This document shows, in pieces, positions 1 to 10,077 of a stretch of 37,914 nucleotides of DNA (position 1 is the first letter of the stretch; each line of letters starts with the position of its first letter). The notes beneath the pieces were generated by a model. It saw nothing but the letters and a program-made list of their open reading frames with translations. It was not told the origin of the DNA and did no database searches. Position numbers and translations under genes: made by a program. Location of the stretch: contig PATG01000064.1 in the NCBI GenBank assembly GCA_002713555.1, forward strand, positions 23,977 to 61,890, in the 5' to 3' direction. Origin of the DNA: Planctomycetaceae bacterium (GTDB lineage: Bacteria > Planctomycetota > Planctomycetia > Pirellulales > Lacipirellulaceae).

Positions 1-1968
1 CGAATCGATATGCATGGTTGGAGGCTCACCGACGATCCTCTTGAATCGGGAGGGACGATCAACCAGGAACTCAAAACAATTTCTGATAAAGGTCTACTTA
101 ATTTACCGTTGCTCAATTCAGACACTTCCCGCGTACGCCTGAATTTTGTTGCTCATAAAGAGATTCAGTTGGGATCGAATACATTTGAGCTACCCGAACC
201 CCTTGGAGTATTTGTTGCTGATGGCTTGCTCGAGGTTGAGTGCGAACCTGCTTTGCAAGTGACTCCCAGGTTGACTTCCAGCGATGGCTTGAGTCGTATG
301 GCCTTTGATGAGCAATCCACCTTCCAAGAGTCACAGGATTCACACTCTTTAGATGCCTCGGAGAAACGAGGGGATTTGGTAAATAACCTTGCATTCCGAA
401 CTTACCAATCCGCCCCAAAATTATCCACAGTTATTACACAGAGAGAACGAGAAGTTTTTGCAGATGTTAATACGGAAATAAAGATTGCATCAGATCTCAT
501 TCATGTTTCTCAAGAAATAGATTATCAAGTAAAATACCGCTCTGTTTCGCGGTTGCTGATTCACGTGCCGAATGAAATTTGGCTTAATGATTCGCTCGTC
601 ATTCAGCTTGATGGAGAGGATGTTGAGTATGGTTTGGAAATAGACAGCCAAGAAGATTTGACAAGCGATTTCCTGGCACCAGATTTAGAAGCTAAAAGAT
701 TGATAGTTGCTTTGCCTAGTCCTCAGAAGGGGAATTTCAAAATTGGGTTAGCGTATGATATTCCTTCACCGCTGTTGACGAATAATACGTTACTTCCAGT
801 GAGTTTTCCGTTGGCCGCACCTGATTTGCCAGTCCAAGGTCACCTCGTAAAACTATTTTATGACCAACCATTACACGTTAGTCTTAATCAGCTTGCTGCC
901 GGGGAGGATTGGCTTTACTCGAGTACTGAGGATGAGTGGGTACAGCTTCACTCTGAACAAAGCCCTACTGTACTGCCGATTCATTTGCAACTAGATCCCG
1001 AAGAAGCACCTGAACTTGCTACTTTAGAACGTGCTTGGCTACAGAATTGGATCGTGACGGATCTCCAGCAGGTACGAGCTGTTTTTCGTTTCCGATCACC
1101 TCATCCTTACGCATTCGTTCAATTGCCTGGACCCATTGATGTCAATGCGTTGGAGGTTTTGTTGGAAGGGACCCCAGCAGCGTTTGAAGTCCTGCCAGGA
1201 AATCGCTTGTCGATAGGTGTGCTCGAAGACAGCGCCCACCGTAGTCAGACACTCGAAATTCGCTATCAAAGTTCGGTAAGACTTTCGGACTGGGAAAGCT
1301 TGTTGATGCGGTTGCCGATATTAGAAAGCCGTTCATCGAAGACCCCAGTTTATTGGCAACTCATTTTACCATCGCATTGGCATATTGCGAGGGAACCAGA
1401 GAAATTCACCGGTGACTATTGGCTGGGATGGAAGGATTATCACTGGGGAAGGCATCCTAATATGTATCAGGCTGATCTGGAACGACTCACGGGAGCTGCA
1501 TCGATGCCTCCCCCGCCAGAATCCATGAATCAATACTTGTTTCAGTCGTTTCAACAAACGGCTGAAATTGAGATTTTGATTCTTCAGCGTTCATGGGTTG
1601 TCCTGGGTAGCACGCTGTTGGCTTTTGGTGTAGGGCTCCTATGTCTTTATACCAAGCTATTACTAAGGAAAGAATTTTGGCTAATACTAGCTTTGGTGCT
1701 CTTTGTGCAGGTGTTTATCTACCCAGAAATTTCGCTACTTGTCATACAGGTCATCTTCTGGGGAGGCATGATGACACTCCTTACGGGAGTACTTCGGAAG
1801 CTGACCACAGCACCTGGTCGAGATTCCGCATCAGCTTTGGATTCGGTGACGGTGTCGACAGCTGCAACCGAATCGTGGAGTCAAGCGGAAGTCACAGCCC
1901 CCCTTGAAAAGCAGGGTGGCTCAACTGCCAAACGTGAGAGTTCGATGCAGGTAGGTGAACAGGGATGA
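1..1968 (+). CDS. Large exported/membrane protein, 3' part (unit 1 of envelope locus)
   Basis: The reading frame is open to the left edge, so the gene is probably 5'-truncated; the first ATG seen is at 10 and has no special support as a start. The visible 650 residues are beta-rich and lack recognisable catalytic motifs. The last third carries a stretch (HFLIP-like FVQLPGPIDVNALEVLLEG, then a Trp-rich LP-containing region around residues 445-480) that is matched in both halves of the next gene. Two or three hydrophobic helices lie at about residues 535-600, followed by a short Ser/Thr/Ala-rich tail. The inferred topology is a large extracytoplasmic domain anchored by C-terminal helices. The stop codon overlaps the start of the next gene (ATGA), which implies translational coupling. 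I do not recognise a named family; function unknown, probably envelope-associated. Confidence 0.8.
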   Translation, partial: RIDMHGWRLTDDPLESGGTINQELKTISDKGLLNLPLLNSDTSRVRLNFVAHKEIQLGSNTFELPEPLGVFVADGLLEVECEPALQVTPRLTSSDGLSRMAFDEQSTFQESQDSHSLDASEKRGDLVNNLAFRTYQSAPKLSTVITQREREVFADVNTEIKIASDLIHVSQEIDYQVKYRSVSRLLIHVPNEIWLNDSLVIQLDGEDVEYGLEIDSQEDLTSDFLAPDLEAKRLIVALPSPQKGNFKIGLAYDIPSPLLTNNTLLPVSFPLAAPDLPVQGHLVKLFYDQPLHVSLNQLAAGEDWLYSSTEDEWVQLHSEQSPTVLPIHLQLDPEEAPELATLERAWLQNWIVTDLQQVRAVFRFRSPHPYAFVQLPGPIDVNALEVLLEGTPAAFEVLPGNRLSIGVLEDSAHRSQTLEIRYQSSVRLSDWESLLMRLPILESRSSKTPVYWQLILPSHWHIAREPEKFTGDYWLGWKDYHWGRHPNMYQADLERLTGAASMPPPPESMNQYLFQSFQQTAEIEILILQRSWVVLGSTLLAFGVGLLCLYTKLLLRKEFWLILALVLFVQVFIYPEISLLVIQVIFWGGMMTLLTGVLRKLTTAPGRDSASALDSVTVSTAATESWSQAEVTAPLEKQGGSTAKRESSMQVGEQG

Positions 1969-4900
1969 ATAACGAGCTATTCCTTGGGCGAATGTTTCGA
2001 GTTCAGTTATTTTGTCTGGTGGCTTTTGCTTGCTGTAACCCGTGCCTCAGCCAAATAGATGAGTACCGTCGTGTGTTCGTTCCTGCAGACACACCTGATC
2101 TTTGGCCTATCGGTAAATCTCGGTACTTTCCGATCCCAAGGCAAAAGTTTGAAGATCTTATAGGCAAAGTACGCCTGCAAAATACGTCTTTAGAACAGAA
2201 AGTACGAATTCGTAATGCGACTTACCTGGCCAGTCTGGAAACGAAAGGGCAGCTTAAAGGTTCGGCTACCTACCATGTTGAGTTGCCGGGCATTGCAGAA
2301 CAAGTACTTTCACTTGAACCATTCAATCTTACGATAACTTCAGCACATTGGAAGCATGACATTCCTCATGGCAAGATATACGACCAGGATGCAAAAATAG
2401 GTTTATGGAATTGGAGTCCAGAGCGAAATGAAACAGGGGTTCTCGTCCAACAGTCTGGGCAATTGTTGGTCGAAGGGTCTTGGTATGCGCAAGACAAGGA
2501 CCTCGGGAAAACCAAATTTTTGCTGAAGACTCCATCCGTTGTACCACAAATATTCAATCTGAAACTTCCCCCGGAGAAAACGGCAATTTTCAGTCCAGGT
2601 GAATTGCTTGACGCTAAACTGACGCCTGAAGGAGATAAGCTCTGGTCGTTTAATCTCTCTCCAGCGACAGCACATCAATTAACGATTGCAAGTCCTACAT
2701 CTAGGGTTCTGAGCAAGAAGCTTCCTCGTACGAGTCAATCAACATCTTATCATCTCGAGACAAGCGGTGTGACGATCGTTACGCAATTTGTGCTAGAAGC
2801 GAGTTCAACTGAAAGTGAGTTGCGTTTTTCACTGCCAGAAGAAACTCAGATTGTTAGCGCGTCTGTAGATCAAGTAGCGTCAGACTGGGAGACGCTTTCG
2901 GGAGAATTGAATAAATCGGTACTCTTGCTCCGCCGACCTCCATCGTCACAGCCACAACAAATTGAGGTGAAGTGTTTTGCACGGCTTAAAACAGATGGCT
3001 CTTGGACTTTACCAAGACTTCGTCCCCTGAACGTATCCTGGACAGAAGGTACTACGAGCTTATTGGTGGCACCTGAGCTAGAGGTTCGATCTTTGGTGCC
3101 AACAGATGCAGCGTTGCAACACATAGTTGGACTCACGGTTGAGTCTGGAGAAGTCTACCGATTGCAGGAGTGGTCCAATCACTCATTCTTGGTGTTAGAT
3201 GTAGTGCATCGCCAATCCCAACTCCAAGTCCGGATGGCAACGGCAGCAACCTGGGAACCTCAGTACCTATCAGCGAGAACAGGGCTTTCGCTGTCAGGGA
3301 GTGGTTCAGGGATTTTTCAGGTCGAAGCGGAGATTGCAGCAGGTTGGTCCCTTGATTCGATTGAGACTATTCCTCAGGGCACTCTTCAAGAATGGCATAC
3401 TTATCAGAAGGGTGACAGGGAAATATTACGTATTCAACTTTCACGTCCCTTAGCAGCGAAGGATCCCTTAAAGTTATTTGTGAAAGCGAATGCTTCGAAA
3501 GCAGAGATTTCCAACTCAGTAAAAGTAGGTCAGCTTAAAATATTACGTATCCTTCAAGCAGATGTTAAACGCGAACTTCTTCTCCTTGCGAACCGTCAAG
3601 GAGAACAGAAAGAATTGCACGATCGACTGATTGCAGTAGGGATAAATAAAGATGATTTGCCTGAGGAAGAGGCAGCCCTTTTGCAGGATGTAACCAAAGG
3701 CGTTTTAGTGGATATCACTGGAATGGACGATGCGGATACGATTCAGTTGCGATCACATTTAAGTATTTATGATGCAGATATTAATATTTCAGTCAGTGTT
3801 ATGCCTGACGTCACCATGCATCAATATCAAATCGATTGCAGGCCTCAAACGGGAAGCGTATCCGAAATTGTTGTCCAGTCGGATAAAAAATTTCCGGAAA
3901 CTTTAGATTGGGAAATACCTGGAGTGCCGGGAGTCGTAGCGGTAGAAGAGATTACGCACCAAGGACAATTTAACTCGAATGCCCGTCAGCATACTGCCTA
4001 CACACTCCGACTTCCAATAGCCTTAGAAAAGCCATTTCGACTTCAAGCGAAGTACTCGATTCCCAGTCAAGAGTCATTGCCATGCAATTTATTACAGTTG
4101 CCCGAAGCTGCATTGTGGCAAGGACAGATAGAATTGCGTGGGGTGTCGGATCAGGTAGGTGTACTTGATTCAGGTTGGCAACCCGCCATTGGATCTTTTG
4201 TGAATAAGGAGGAAGCAGGTTTGCCACCCATATTGGGTTGCTATCATATGAACTCTGAGGAACCGCAACGCCAGGCCCCCGGGCATCAACTCACTTTGGT
4301 GCAGTTGTTACCAAGAGACTCTTTGAAAACGTTTTCCTCCGCATTGGTAGCATGGCGGGCCGACTACAACTCGCTCCAGTCTCCGGATGGCACTGTTATT
4401 CTGGTCGCCTCTTTTCTATTAGAAAATGCCGGAGCAGAAACAGCACACTTTCTCATTCCTGAAGGTGCCAAGCTGGACGAAGTTTGGGTACATGGCAAGC
4501 AGTACACTCCCGATGAAGTATTGATAGACAAACGCCGTTGTCAATTTCGAATAAACGATCCTGCAGCTTGGCAAACATTGGTTATTAAATACATCACACA
4601 AGGTCCCGCATTGGGACAGTCGGCTACAATCCAGCTCTCTCTACCCGAATGTTCTTTCCCCGTCTATCTCAGTCGATGGACATTGTGGACCCCACAGCAA
4701 TATGTCATCGACGAAGATTTAGCATATCCGAGTCAGGATCATCATTGGTGGAGCAGGCTCTTTGGTCCTTTGTCACGACATTCTGCGGATAGAATCTTTA
4801 GCCCAGTTCGTGCTAATGACTGGAAGACACTTTGGTCCACACCTTTGGATATTAAAGGAACAAAACGCGTGGCAGAGCAATTGGCTCATGAAGTTGCTGC

Positions 4901-7900
4901 GCACTTGTCCGCCCAGGATACAACCACCTGGGGAGAATTGTTGCTTTATCTGTCTGGCCAATTGCAAATTGAAACAATCTTGAAAGTGGATGAGATAGCC
5001 GCGACAAAGCTTAGTGTTCTTCCAAATAGCATCCCGGGAATTATGTCAGAACAAAAGGGAAAGCAGTCTGCAAACATCATGACAGATACACAAGTCTCCT
5101 TGTTGTCACGAAGTGGATTGGCATTTATTGCATGCCGTGATGCTGTTGTCTTGACCAGTCAAGAACGTGTGGCACACTGGCGCCAGGAATTGCATGCAAC
5201 TTCAACGCCAGGTGTTTATCTAGCCAAAACAGATGGATTAAATAGAATTTTTTTTAGGAATCTCGAACGCAGCGGCACGTCGATCTTACCAATAGGATTA
5301 TGGGCGAATTCTTCCTTACCAGAGAATCCACCAGGGGACCTGATGGCACAAGAATCTCTGGTAGATATGAGTCGGAATGCTTGGACAGTTGAATTTGTAA
5401 ATAAACCACCTTCCTTAACGATTTATCGTGCCTTTGTGCAGCGATCTCTTTGGTATTCCGTTTGGTTATTGGCAGTAGTTTTTGGAAGTTTCCTGTTTAT
5501 GTATTATCGAGCAGGGTTGATGTCCTTGATTTTTCTAAGTGCAGCCATATGTCTCGTAATTGCACCGCGTTGGCTTGATATTTCACAGGCTGTTTTTTTG
5601 GGCATGTTGTCAGCGGTTGTATTTCAAATCATCTGGAAAAAAGTTTTACAAAAGTATTCAGGCGGTAGCTTGATGCGATCTCCTGGGCCCTCGATAGGCA
5701 TGCTTCTCTTGACCTCAATTTTACTTTCCCTTCCAGCACGGCAAGTCTATGCGCAAGCAGTGGACATGCGCGACTTGCAGGGTGGTCAAGAAGCACAAAT
5801 CGATATGAGGGCAGAGGATAAAGAATTACCACTTGTCATGATACCTATAGATGCGAAAGGAATGGTGCAGGGTAAAGATTTATTTATTGACGAATCGTTT
5901 TTTAAAAATCTAAATGGTTTAGCCAGCCAAAACACGCACTTTGGTGCTACCGCGGTTATTCTGACTGCCGAATATCGAGGTGCCATTCCACGGCATACGC
6001 ATGTCAATTTAGACCAATCCAAGGATTTGGCTTCTTGGACACTTTCTTTGACAGTTGAAAGTTTTAAAGATGCGGGAGTATTAGATTTACCTCTGAATTT
6101 TAGCCAGGCAAAATGGCTGGCTGGTTCTCACCGCTTAAACGGTATGCCAGTCAAGTTGAGATGGCAGTCTAAGGGGAACGGCTGCCAGGTCCGATTGGGT
6201 CATAAGGGCATCCATCAATTAGATGTCGTTTTCGAGCCAAAGATTTTGCAACAATCACAGCAATCTTTGCTGAACATGCAAATACCACCTGTTCCAAAAT
6301 CCAGTATTCATTTGTCGGTGCCATCAGAAATCAAGGACCTACAAATGGCGGGAATGACAGAAGTATCGCAAAGTGTACGGGATGGCAACTTGAAAGTTAT
6401 GATCCCATCACAAAAAGAACTTAAAATCGGATGGACGAATTCCCCAGAAATCCAAGAGTCTTCCTGGTCGGGTAATATCGAGCAACTCTCTTGGCTACAC
6501 ATTACGTCAACCAACTCTCGGCTTGATGTTCAATTGCTAGTTGATACATCCCGGACAGCCCCCCATTCTCTGGTGGTGCAGAAATCACCCTACTTAAAAG
6601 TATTGCCACCCGAAGTGGAATCGCCGTTGGTAAGTATTACTCCGTTGGGTAATAAGAACGATACCCTCCTGTTGGTTTTAAAAGAGGATCTGGGTGCTAA
6701 TTTGCGAATACCTCTTCACTTTGAGTTGCAGCGTAGCGTATCACTCGGACGTGTTTTCTTTCCTAGTGTCAAAGTAGTAAACAATATGCCAACTCGTAAT
6801 TTATTTGCAGTTTCAGTAGCATCGAACCTTTCGTATGACGAGAGTGCGCACGAAAATTTGCGCAGCATTACCCCAAGTGAGTTTTCAGAAGCATGGGATG
6901 CCAGTGAGGTTCGCCCTTTGAATGCGTATTCGCTAGAAAAGCAAGATCCGAAATGGTCTCTCCGTCTATGGCCGGCTCCCAAGACTTTCTCTGTACAACA
7001 GACAATGAAGCTTCATTTTCAACTTAAGAAAGTAACTCTTCAATACGAAGCTTCAGTCGATGGGATTACCGGCAACTTGCTAATGCACCGCATGACAATT
7101 CCATCAAATTTTTCACTCGACTCGATTTCCTTGCAAACACAGCAGGATAAAGAGTCCATACCCATGCGCTGGAGTCGTGAAGGTAAATCAAAAGTTGTTA
7201 TTTTTCTTGGTCGACCTCTCTCAGAGCCACATCTGCTTACAGTACATGGCACACAGAAATTTGAGATACCTGGCGAGTTTCATTTGCCGAATATTGGCTT
7301 GATTGGTTCGGAGCGTAATTTAGTGCGCTTGAATTTGTACCGCACTAAAGAGGTGCTAGTGCATTGGGCAGATCCCGAAAAGGTACCCCAAGTGGTTGCA
7401 CAGCATAATATGACGCGTGTTAGTTCTGATATATTGGTGGGGCAATTCATTTGGCGTACAGCAGACCTTAGTAAGTATGGGGCGCTGAGGGTAGTCAGTA
7501 ATCCAAACCTATTTACAGTAAATAGTTGCATTGCTCTTACTTCTAAAGAAGCATCCTGGAAAGCAACTTTATACGCTCTCGTCCAGTCTCAATCAGGTGT
7601 CCTTGATCAATTACGATTAACAGTCCCTGATAACTTCCAGGAGAATTTCCAATTATTTCCTGAAGGAGCAGGGTTTGTCGGTGAAATCAACGAATCTGAT
7701 TCTGGGCGACAGATCACGATTTTTCTTTCCGAACCACTTCGGGAAAAACAACACATGCATTTTCGTTTATCTGGCACACTAAAAATCCCTGTAGACCGGC
7801 GTCTTGAGTTCCCTGATCTAAATATCATTGGAGCGGAGAGTTCCGAGAGATTTGTTCTATTGCCAACTCAAGTTGATGGGGAGAAAGCAAACTGGCAATA

Positions 7901-9059
7901 TAAAAATGGCCTGCATAAGCTGCCACTTACAGAAGAATTGCGTGATTTAGTTGGTGCACAGCTTGATGCTGAATCTTTTCAAGTGGTTCAAGAGACCTTT
8001 TTTGCCAAGTTGCGATCGCAAAGGAGCGTATTTCGCAATGCGGCAGTCAGGTATGCTGTTCTGCAGGGTGTTGTAGACCGAAATGGTGCACTTACTGCTA
8101 CGGTTGAAATGGCTGTGCAGCCAGGCAGCGCAACGCATTGCACTCTCTGGTTGCCACGCCAATCGCAATTGTTGCACTTGCAGGTAGGGGATCAAGATAT
8201 TTATCGCAAACCAACTTCGGATGGAGGCTGGACGATCCCCTTGGGACCAGCGTTTGTGCCAAGAAAAGTTAGCATTGCTTATGCAGTAAAGTTAGTAGAC
8301 AAAACCTCTAAATCAGAATTCCAGATACGGCCTCCAACAATCGTTATCAAGAATAAAAAATTGCCATGCAGGAAAGCTCTATGGCGCATTCGTTGGCCAG
8401 GTGATTCGCAAGTGGGCAATCCAAGGAAGGGACAAAAAATCACAGCATCCCAATTTAGTAATAGCCTTTCAGATTTCCGCAAACTGACAATTATTGATGC
8501 TAGTTCCAGGCTGCTGGAACTGCCGTTCGCAGAAGGGCAAGCTTGGTACTCTCACTGGTCCAGGTATTTAGGCAATGGCACAGAACACAAAACAATTTCG
8601 GGGTTGAATGAACGCTTTAAGACAACAAATCCCAACCTTGCAGAATCGGTGGACAAGCCCATTCACCGACCCGTATTCCCTCCGATTCTATCTGCTTTGC
8701 CGAATCCAGTAGAATCTTATTATCGAAGTAATGCTGAGGGGAAACTAGTCCTGCCAACTCGTAGATCAGGATTTAAAAATTTATGGAAGTGGTTAGCTAC
8801 CTTGCTCTTAGTGAGCATAGGCATTGCCTGCTTGTTGCGATTTCAGCACATCATATTATGGTACAGAAAGTTGAAGAAGAATCTTTATGGTCTGACTTTT
8901 GCTGCCGGATTGTTTTATTGGTTACTCCTACGGCCTAGTGCACTAGGGTTGCTGATAATGACGGTGGTGATCGTCTCATTGGCGCAAAGAGAATGGCATA
9001 AGTGGCAGTACAAGAGGCACCAAAAAACCAACGCTCAGATGGCGTCTCGCGCATCGTGA
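1965..9059 (+). CDS. Giant exported membrane protein, 2,364 aa, apparently two fused units
   Basis: The ATG overlaps the preceding stop by four bases. Residues 1-30 form a signal peptide (hydrophobic VQLFCLVAFACC). The next 1,150 residues are beta-rich without known catalytic motifs. Residues about 1160-1230 form two or three membrane helices. Residues 1237-1265 then look like a second signal peptide (MRSPGPSIGMLLLTS... ending VYAQA), followed by another 1,000 residues of beta-rich sequence and C-terminal helices at about 2275-2345. Both halves contain a comparable block: HFLIPEGAKLDEVWVHGK near residue 825 and LWLPRQSQLLHLQVGDQ near 2055, each followed by a Trp-containing strand (RWTLWTP, LWRIRWPG); the same block occurs in the upstream protein. 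The simplest reading is two paralogous units fused in frame. Function is unknown; the architecture suggests a surface or periplasmic scaffold. The gene's 3' end overlaps the terminator of the convergent HTH gene. Confidence 0.9.
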   Translation: MNNELFLGRMFRVQLFCLVAFACCNPCLSQIDEYRRVFVPADTPDLWPIGKSRYFPIPRQKFEDLIGKVRLQNTSLEQKVRIRNATYLASLETKGQLKGSATYHVELPGIAEQVLSLEPFNLTITSAHWKHDIPHGKIYDQDAKIGLWNWSPERNETGVLVQQSGQLLVEGSWYAQDKDLGKTKFLLKTPSVVPQIFNLKLPPEKTAIFSPGELLDAKLTPEGDKLWSFNLSPATAHQLTIASPTSRVLSKKLPRTSQSTSYHLETSGVTIVTQFVLEASSTESELRFSLPEETQIVSASVDQVASDWETLSGELNKSVLLLRRPPSSQPQQIEVKCFARLKTDGSWTLPRLRPLNVSWTEGTTSLLVAPELEVRSLVPTDAALQHIVGLTVESGEVYRLQEWSNHSFLVLDVVHRQSQLQVRMATAATWEPQYLSARTGLSLSGSGSGIFQVEAEIAAGWSLDSIETIPQGTLQEWHTYQKGDREILRIQLSRPLAAKDPLKLFVKANASKAEISNSVKVGQLKILRILQADVKRELLLLANRQGEQKELHDRLIAVGINKDDLPEEEAALLQDVTKGVLVDITGMDDADTIQLRSHLSIYDADINISVSVMPDVTMHQYQIDCRPQTGSVSEIVVQSDKKFPETLDWEIPGVPGVVAVEEITHQGQFNSNARQHTAYTLRLPIALEKPFRLQAKYSIPSQESLPCNLLQLPEAALWQGQIELRGVSDQVGVLDSGWQPAIGSFVNKEEAGLPPILGCYHMNSEEPQRQAPGHQLTLVQLLPRDSLKTFSSALVAWRADYNSLQSPDGTVILVASFLLENAGAETAHFLIPEGAKLDEVWVHGKQYTPDEVLIDKRRCQFRINDPAAWQTLVIKYITQGPALGQSATIQLSLPECSFPVYLSRWTLWTPQQYVIDEDLAYPSQDHHWWSRLFGPLSRHSADRIFSPVRANDWKTLWSTPLDIKGTKRVAEQLAHEVAAHLSAQDTTTWGELLLYLSGQLQIETILKVDEIAATKLSVLPNSIPGIMSEQKGKQSANIMTDTQVSLLSRSGLAFIACRDAVVLTSQERVAHWRQELHATSTPGVYLAKTDGLNRIFFRNLERSGTSILPIGLWANSSLPENPPGDLMAQESLVDMSRNAWTVEFVNKPPSLTIYRAFVQRSLWYSVWLLAVVFGSFLFMYYRAGLMSLIFLSAAICLVIAPRWLDISQAVFLGMLSAVVFQIIWKKVLQKYSGGSLMRSPGPSIGMLLLTSILLSLPARQVYAQAVDMRDLQGGQEAQIDMRAEDKELPLVMIPIDAKGMVQGKDLFIDESFFKNLNGLASQNTHFGATAVILTAEYRGAIPRHTHVNLDQSKDLASWTLSLTVESFKDAGVLDLPLNFSQAKWLAGSHRLNGMPVKLRWQSKGNGCQVRLGHKGIHQLDVVFEPKILQQSQQSLLNMQIPPVPKSSIHLSVPSEIKDLQMAGMTEVSQSVRDGNLKVMIPSQKELKIGWTNSPEIQESSWSGNIEQLSWLHITSTNSRLDVQLLVDTSRTAPHSLVVQKSPYLKVLPPEVESPLVSITPLGNKNDTLLLVLKEDLGANLRIPLHFELQRSVSLGRVFFPSVKVVNNMPTRNLFAVSVASNLSYDESAHENLRSITPSEFSEAWDASEVRPLNAYSLEKQDPKWSLRLWPAPKTFSVQQTMKLHFQLKKVTLQYEASVDGITGNLLMHRMTIPSNFSLDSISLQTQQDKESIPMRWSREGKSKVVIFLGRPLSEPHLLTVHGTQKFEIPGEFHLPNIGLIGSERNLVRLNLYRTKEVLVHWADPEKVPQVVAQHNMTRVSSDILVGQFIWRTADLSKYGALRVVSNPNLFTVNSCIALTSKEASWKATLYALVQSQSGVLDQLRLTVPDNFQENFQLFPEGAGFVGEINESDSGRQITIFLSEPLREKQHMHFRLSGTLKIPVDRRLEFPDLNIIGAESSERFVLLPTQVDGEKANWQYKNGLHKLPLTEELRDLVGAQLDAESFQVVQETFFAKLRSQRSVFRNAAVRYAVLQGVVDRNGALTATVEMAVQPGSATHCTLWLPRQSQLLHLQVGDQDIYRKPTSDGGWTIPLGPAFVPRKVSIAYAVKLVDKTSKSEFQIRPPTIVIKNKKLPCRKALWRIRWPGDSQVGNPRKGQKITASQFSNSLSDFRKLTIIDASSRLLELPFAEGQAWYSHWSRYLGNGTEHKTISGLNERFKTTNPNLAESVDKPIHRPVFPPILSALPNPVESYYRSNAEGKLVLPTRRSGFKNLWKWLATLLLVSIGIACLLRFQHIILWYRKLKKNLYGLTFAAGLFYWLLLRPSALGLLIMTVVIVSLAQREWHKWQYKRHQKTNAQMASRAS

Positions 9060-9066
9060 GCGTTGG
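9022..9066 (-). terminator. Rho-independent terminator of the HTH gene
   Basis: On the minus strand an arm CCAACGCTCA (9066-9057) pairs perfectly with TGAGCGTTGG (9037-9028). An inner GATG/CATC pairing extends the stem, and a run of six T follows directly (9027-9022). It lies about 40 bases past the stop of the minus-strand HTH gene and sits inside the last codons and stop of the giant plus-strand gene. No T-run follows on the plus strand, so it should act mainly in the minus direction. Confidence 0.75.
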
Positions 9067-9105
9067 CTTGGACCTCAATGCATTCAAGACGATTCAAGTC
9101 GGTGC

Positions 9106-9654
9106 TTAACTTGGAGGATCATTAAAGAAGTTGTCAGGTATCGATCTTTCTACGATTCGCCCCACTTCGTCTTGGCTCCGCCGTTGCCCTACACTGTGCC
9201 ATGCAGACACATCTGCAAGCTCTGGCATTATTTGCACGAGTTGACTAATTAACATATTTGCCAGGCGCTTAGCACCACATTCGTGTGCGGTCTCTTGCAT
9301 GGCTCTGGCGGTTTTCATGATCCGTAGCATGCAAGCACGATTGTGGACTGGTTCGGAGAGCGGTCCCTCAGAATCAATCAGCAAATCCACTAGGGGCACC
9401 TCCAAGACTTGTTGCCATTTTAGCAAGTCGGAGATGCTCAAATCAGTTTGGGGATCCTCGTGCTCACGAATCTCCTGAATCGTGAGATTCAGTCGACGAG
9501 AAATGGATCGCAAGGAGACTCCTTGTTGTTGCCGCACCTCACGAATCCGTTGCAGAGCAACAGGGCTTTTCCTCGTTGGACTATTGCTGACAGGTGTTGT
9601 GTGTTGTGGGATACCTACACTATTTGACTCGTAATTGTAGTCTACAGTACTCAT
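9106..9654 (-). CDS. XRE-type helix-turn-helix DNA-binding protein
   Basis: The protein has an XRE/Cro-like HTH of about 55 residues near its N-terminus (LQRIREVRQQQGVSLRSIS, RRLNLTIQEIREHE, ISDLLKWQQVLEVPLVDLL), then a helical C-terminal region of about 90 residues (RACMLRIMKTARAMQET) that may mediate dimerisation. I chose the ATG at 9654 because GGAGG lies 8 bases upstream; this gives 182 residues. The frame stays open to another ATG at 9747 (213 residues), whose extra N-terminus is Ser/Asn-rich and low in conservation character. The gene is convergent with the giant envelope gene and ends at a clear terminator. Upstream lies a gene-poor stretch with a dyad and a tandem repeat that could be its control region. 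Target genes cannot be deduced. Confidence 0.85.
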   Translation of the reverse strand: MSTVDYNYESNSVGIPQHTTPVSNSPTRKSPVALQRIREVRQQQGVSLRSISRRLNLTIQEIREHEDPQTDLSISDLLKWQQVLEVPLVDLLIDSEGPLSEPVHNRACMLRIMKTARAMQETAHECGAKRLANMLISQLVQIMPELADVSAWHSVGQRRSQDEVGRIVERSIPDNFFNDPPS

Positions 9655-10077
9655 CCTTAAATCCTCCATTGTCTCGGCAGAGTTCCAATTAACTGCCGGC
9701 GAGCTATTTTGAAGAGATGACATTTGCTCGTTTTGCTCCGTGATCATTCACGCAAGCCTAGAACTGGTTCCGATATCAGTCCTTAGAAAAAGCTGGTTAA
9801 CGAAAAGATTTTACAATGCAGCATTCGGCATCAGTGCCCATTAGCTACAGCTTGCTGACTATTACCAAACCTACCAGCCGAGAAAGGTCTGCCCACGGAT
9901 AACAGTCAAAAAAACTTCTTGTCTCAATCCACCGTGATTCAATAAAAGGTTTGTAATAACCAATCAATGTCTCACGCAAAGAATGTTAAACATCGTCAAT
10001 CGTCATTGCAAGAGTATCTCCTCCTTGTTTCTTGCTTTTGCGGATATTACCTAGCAACAGGTTATCACGCAATCGAT

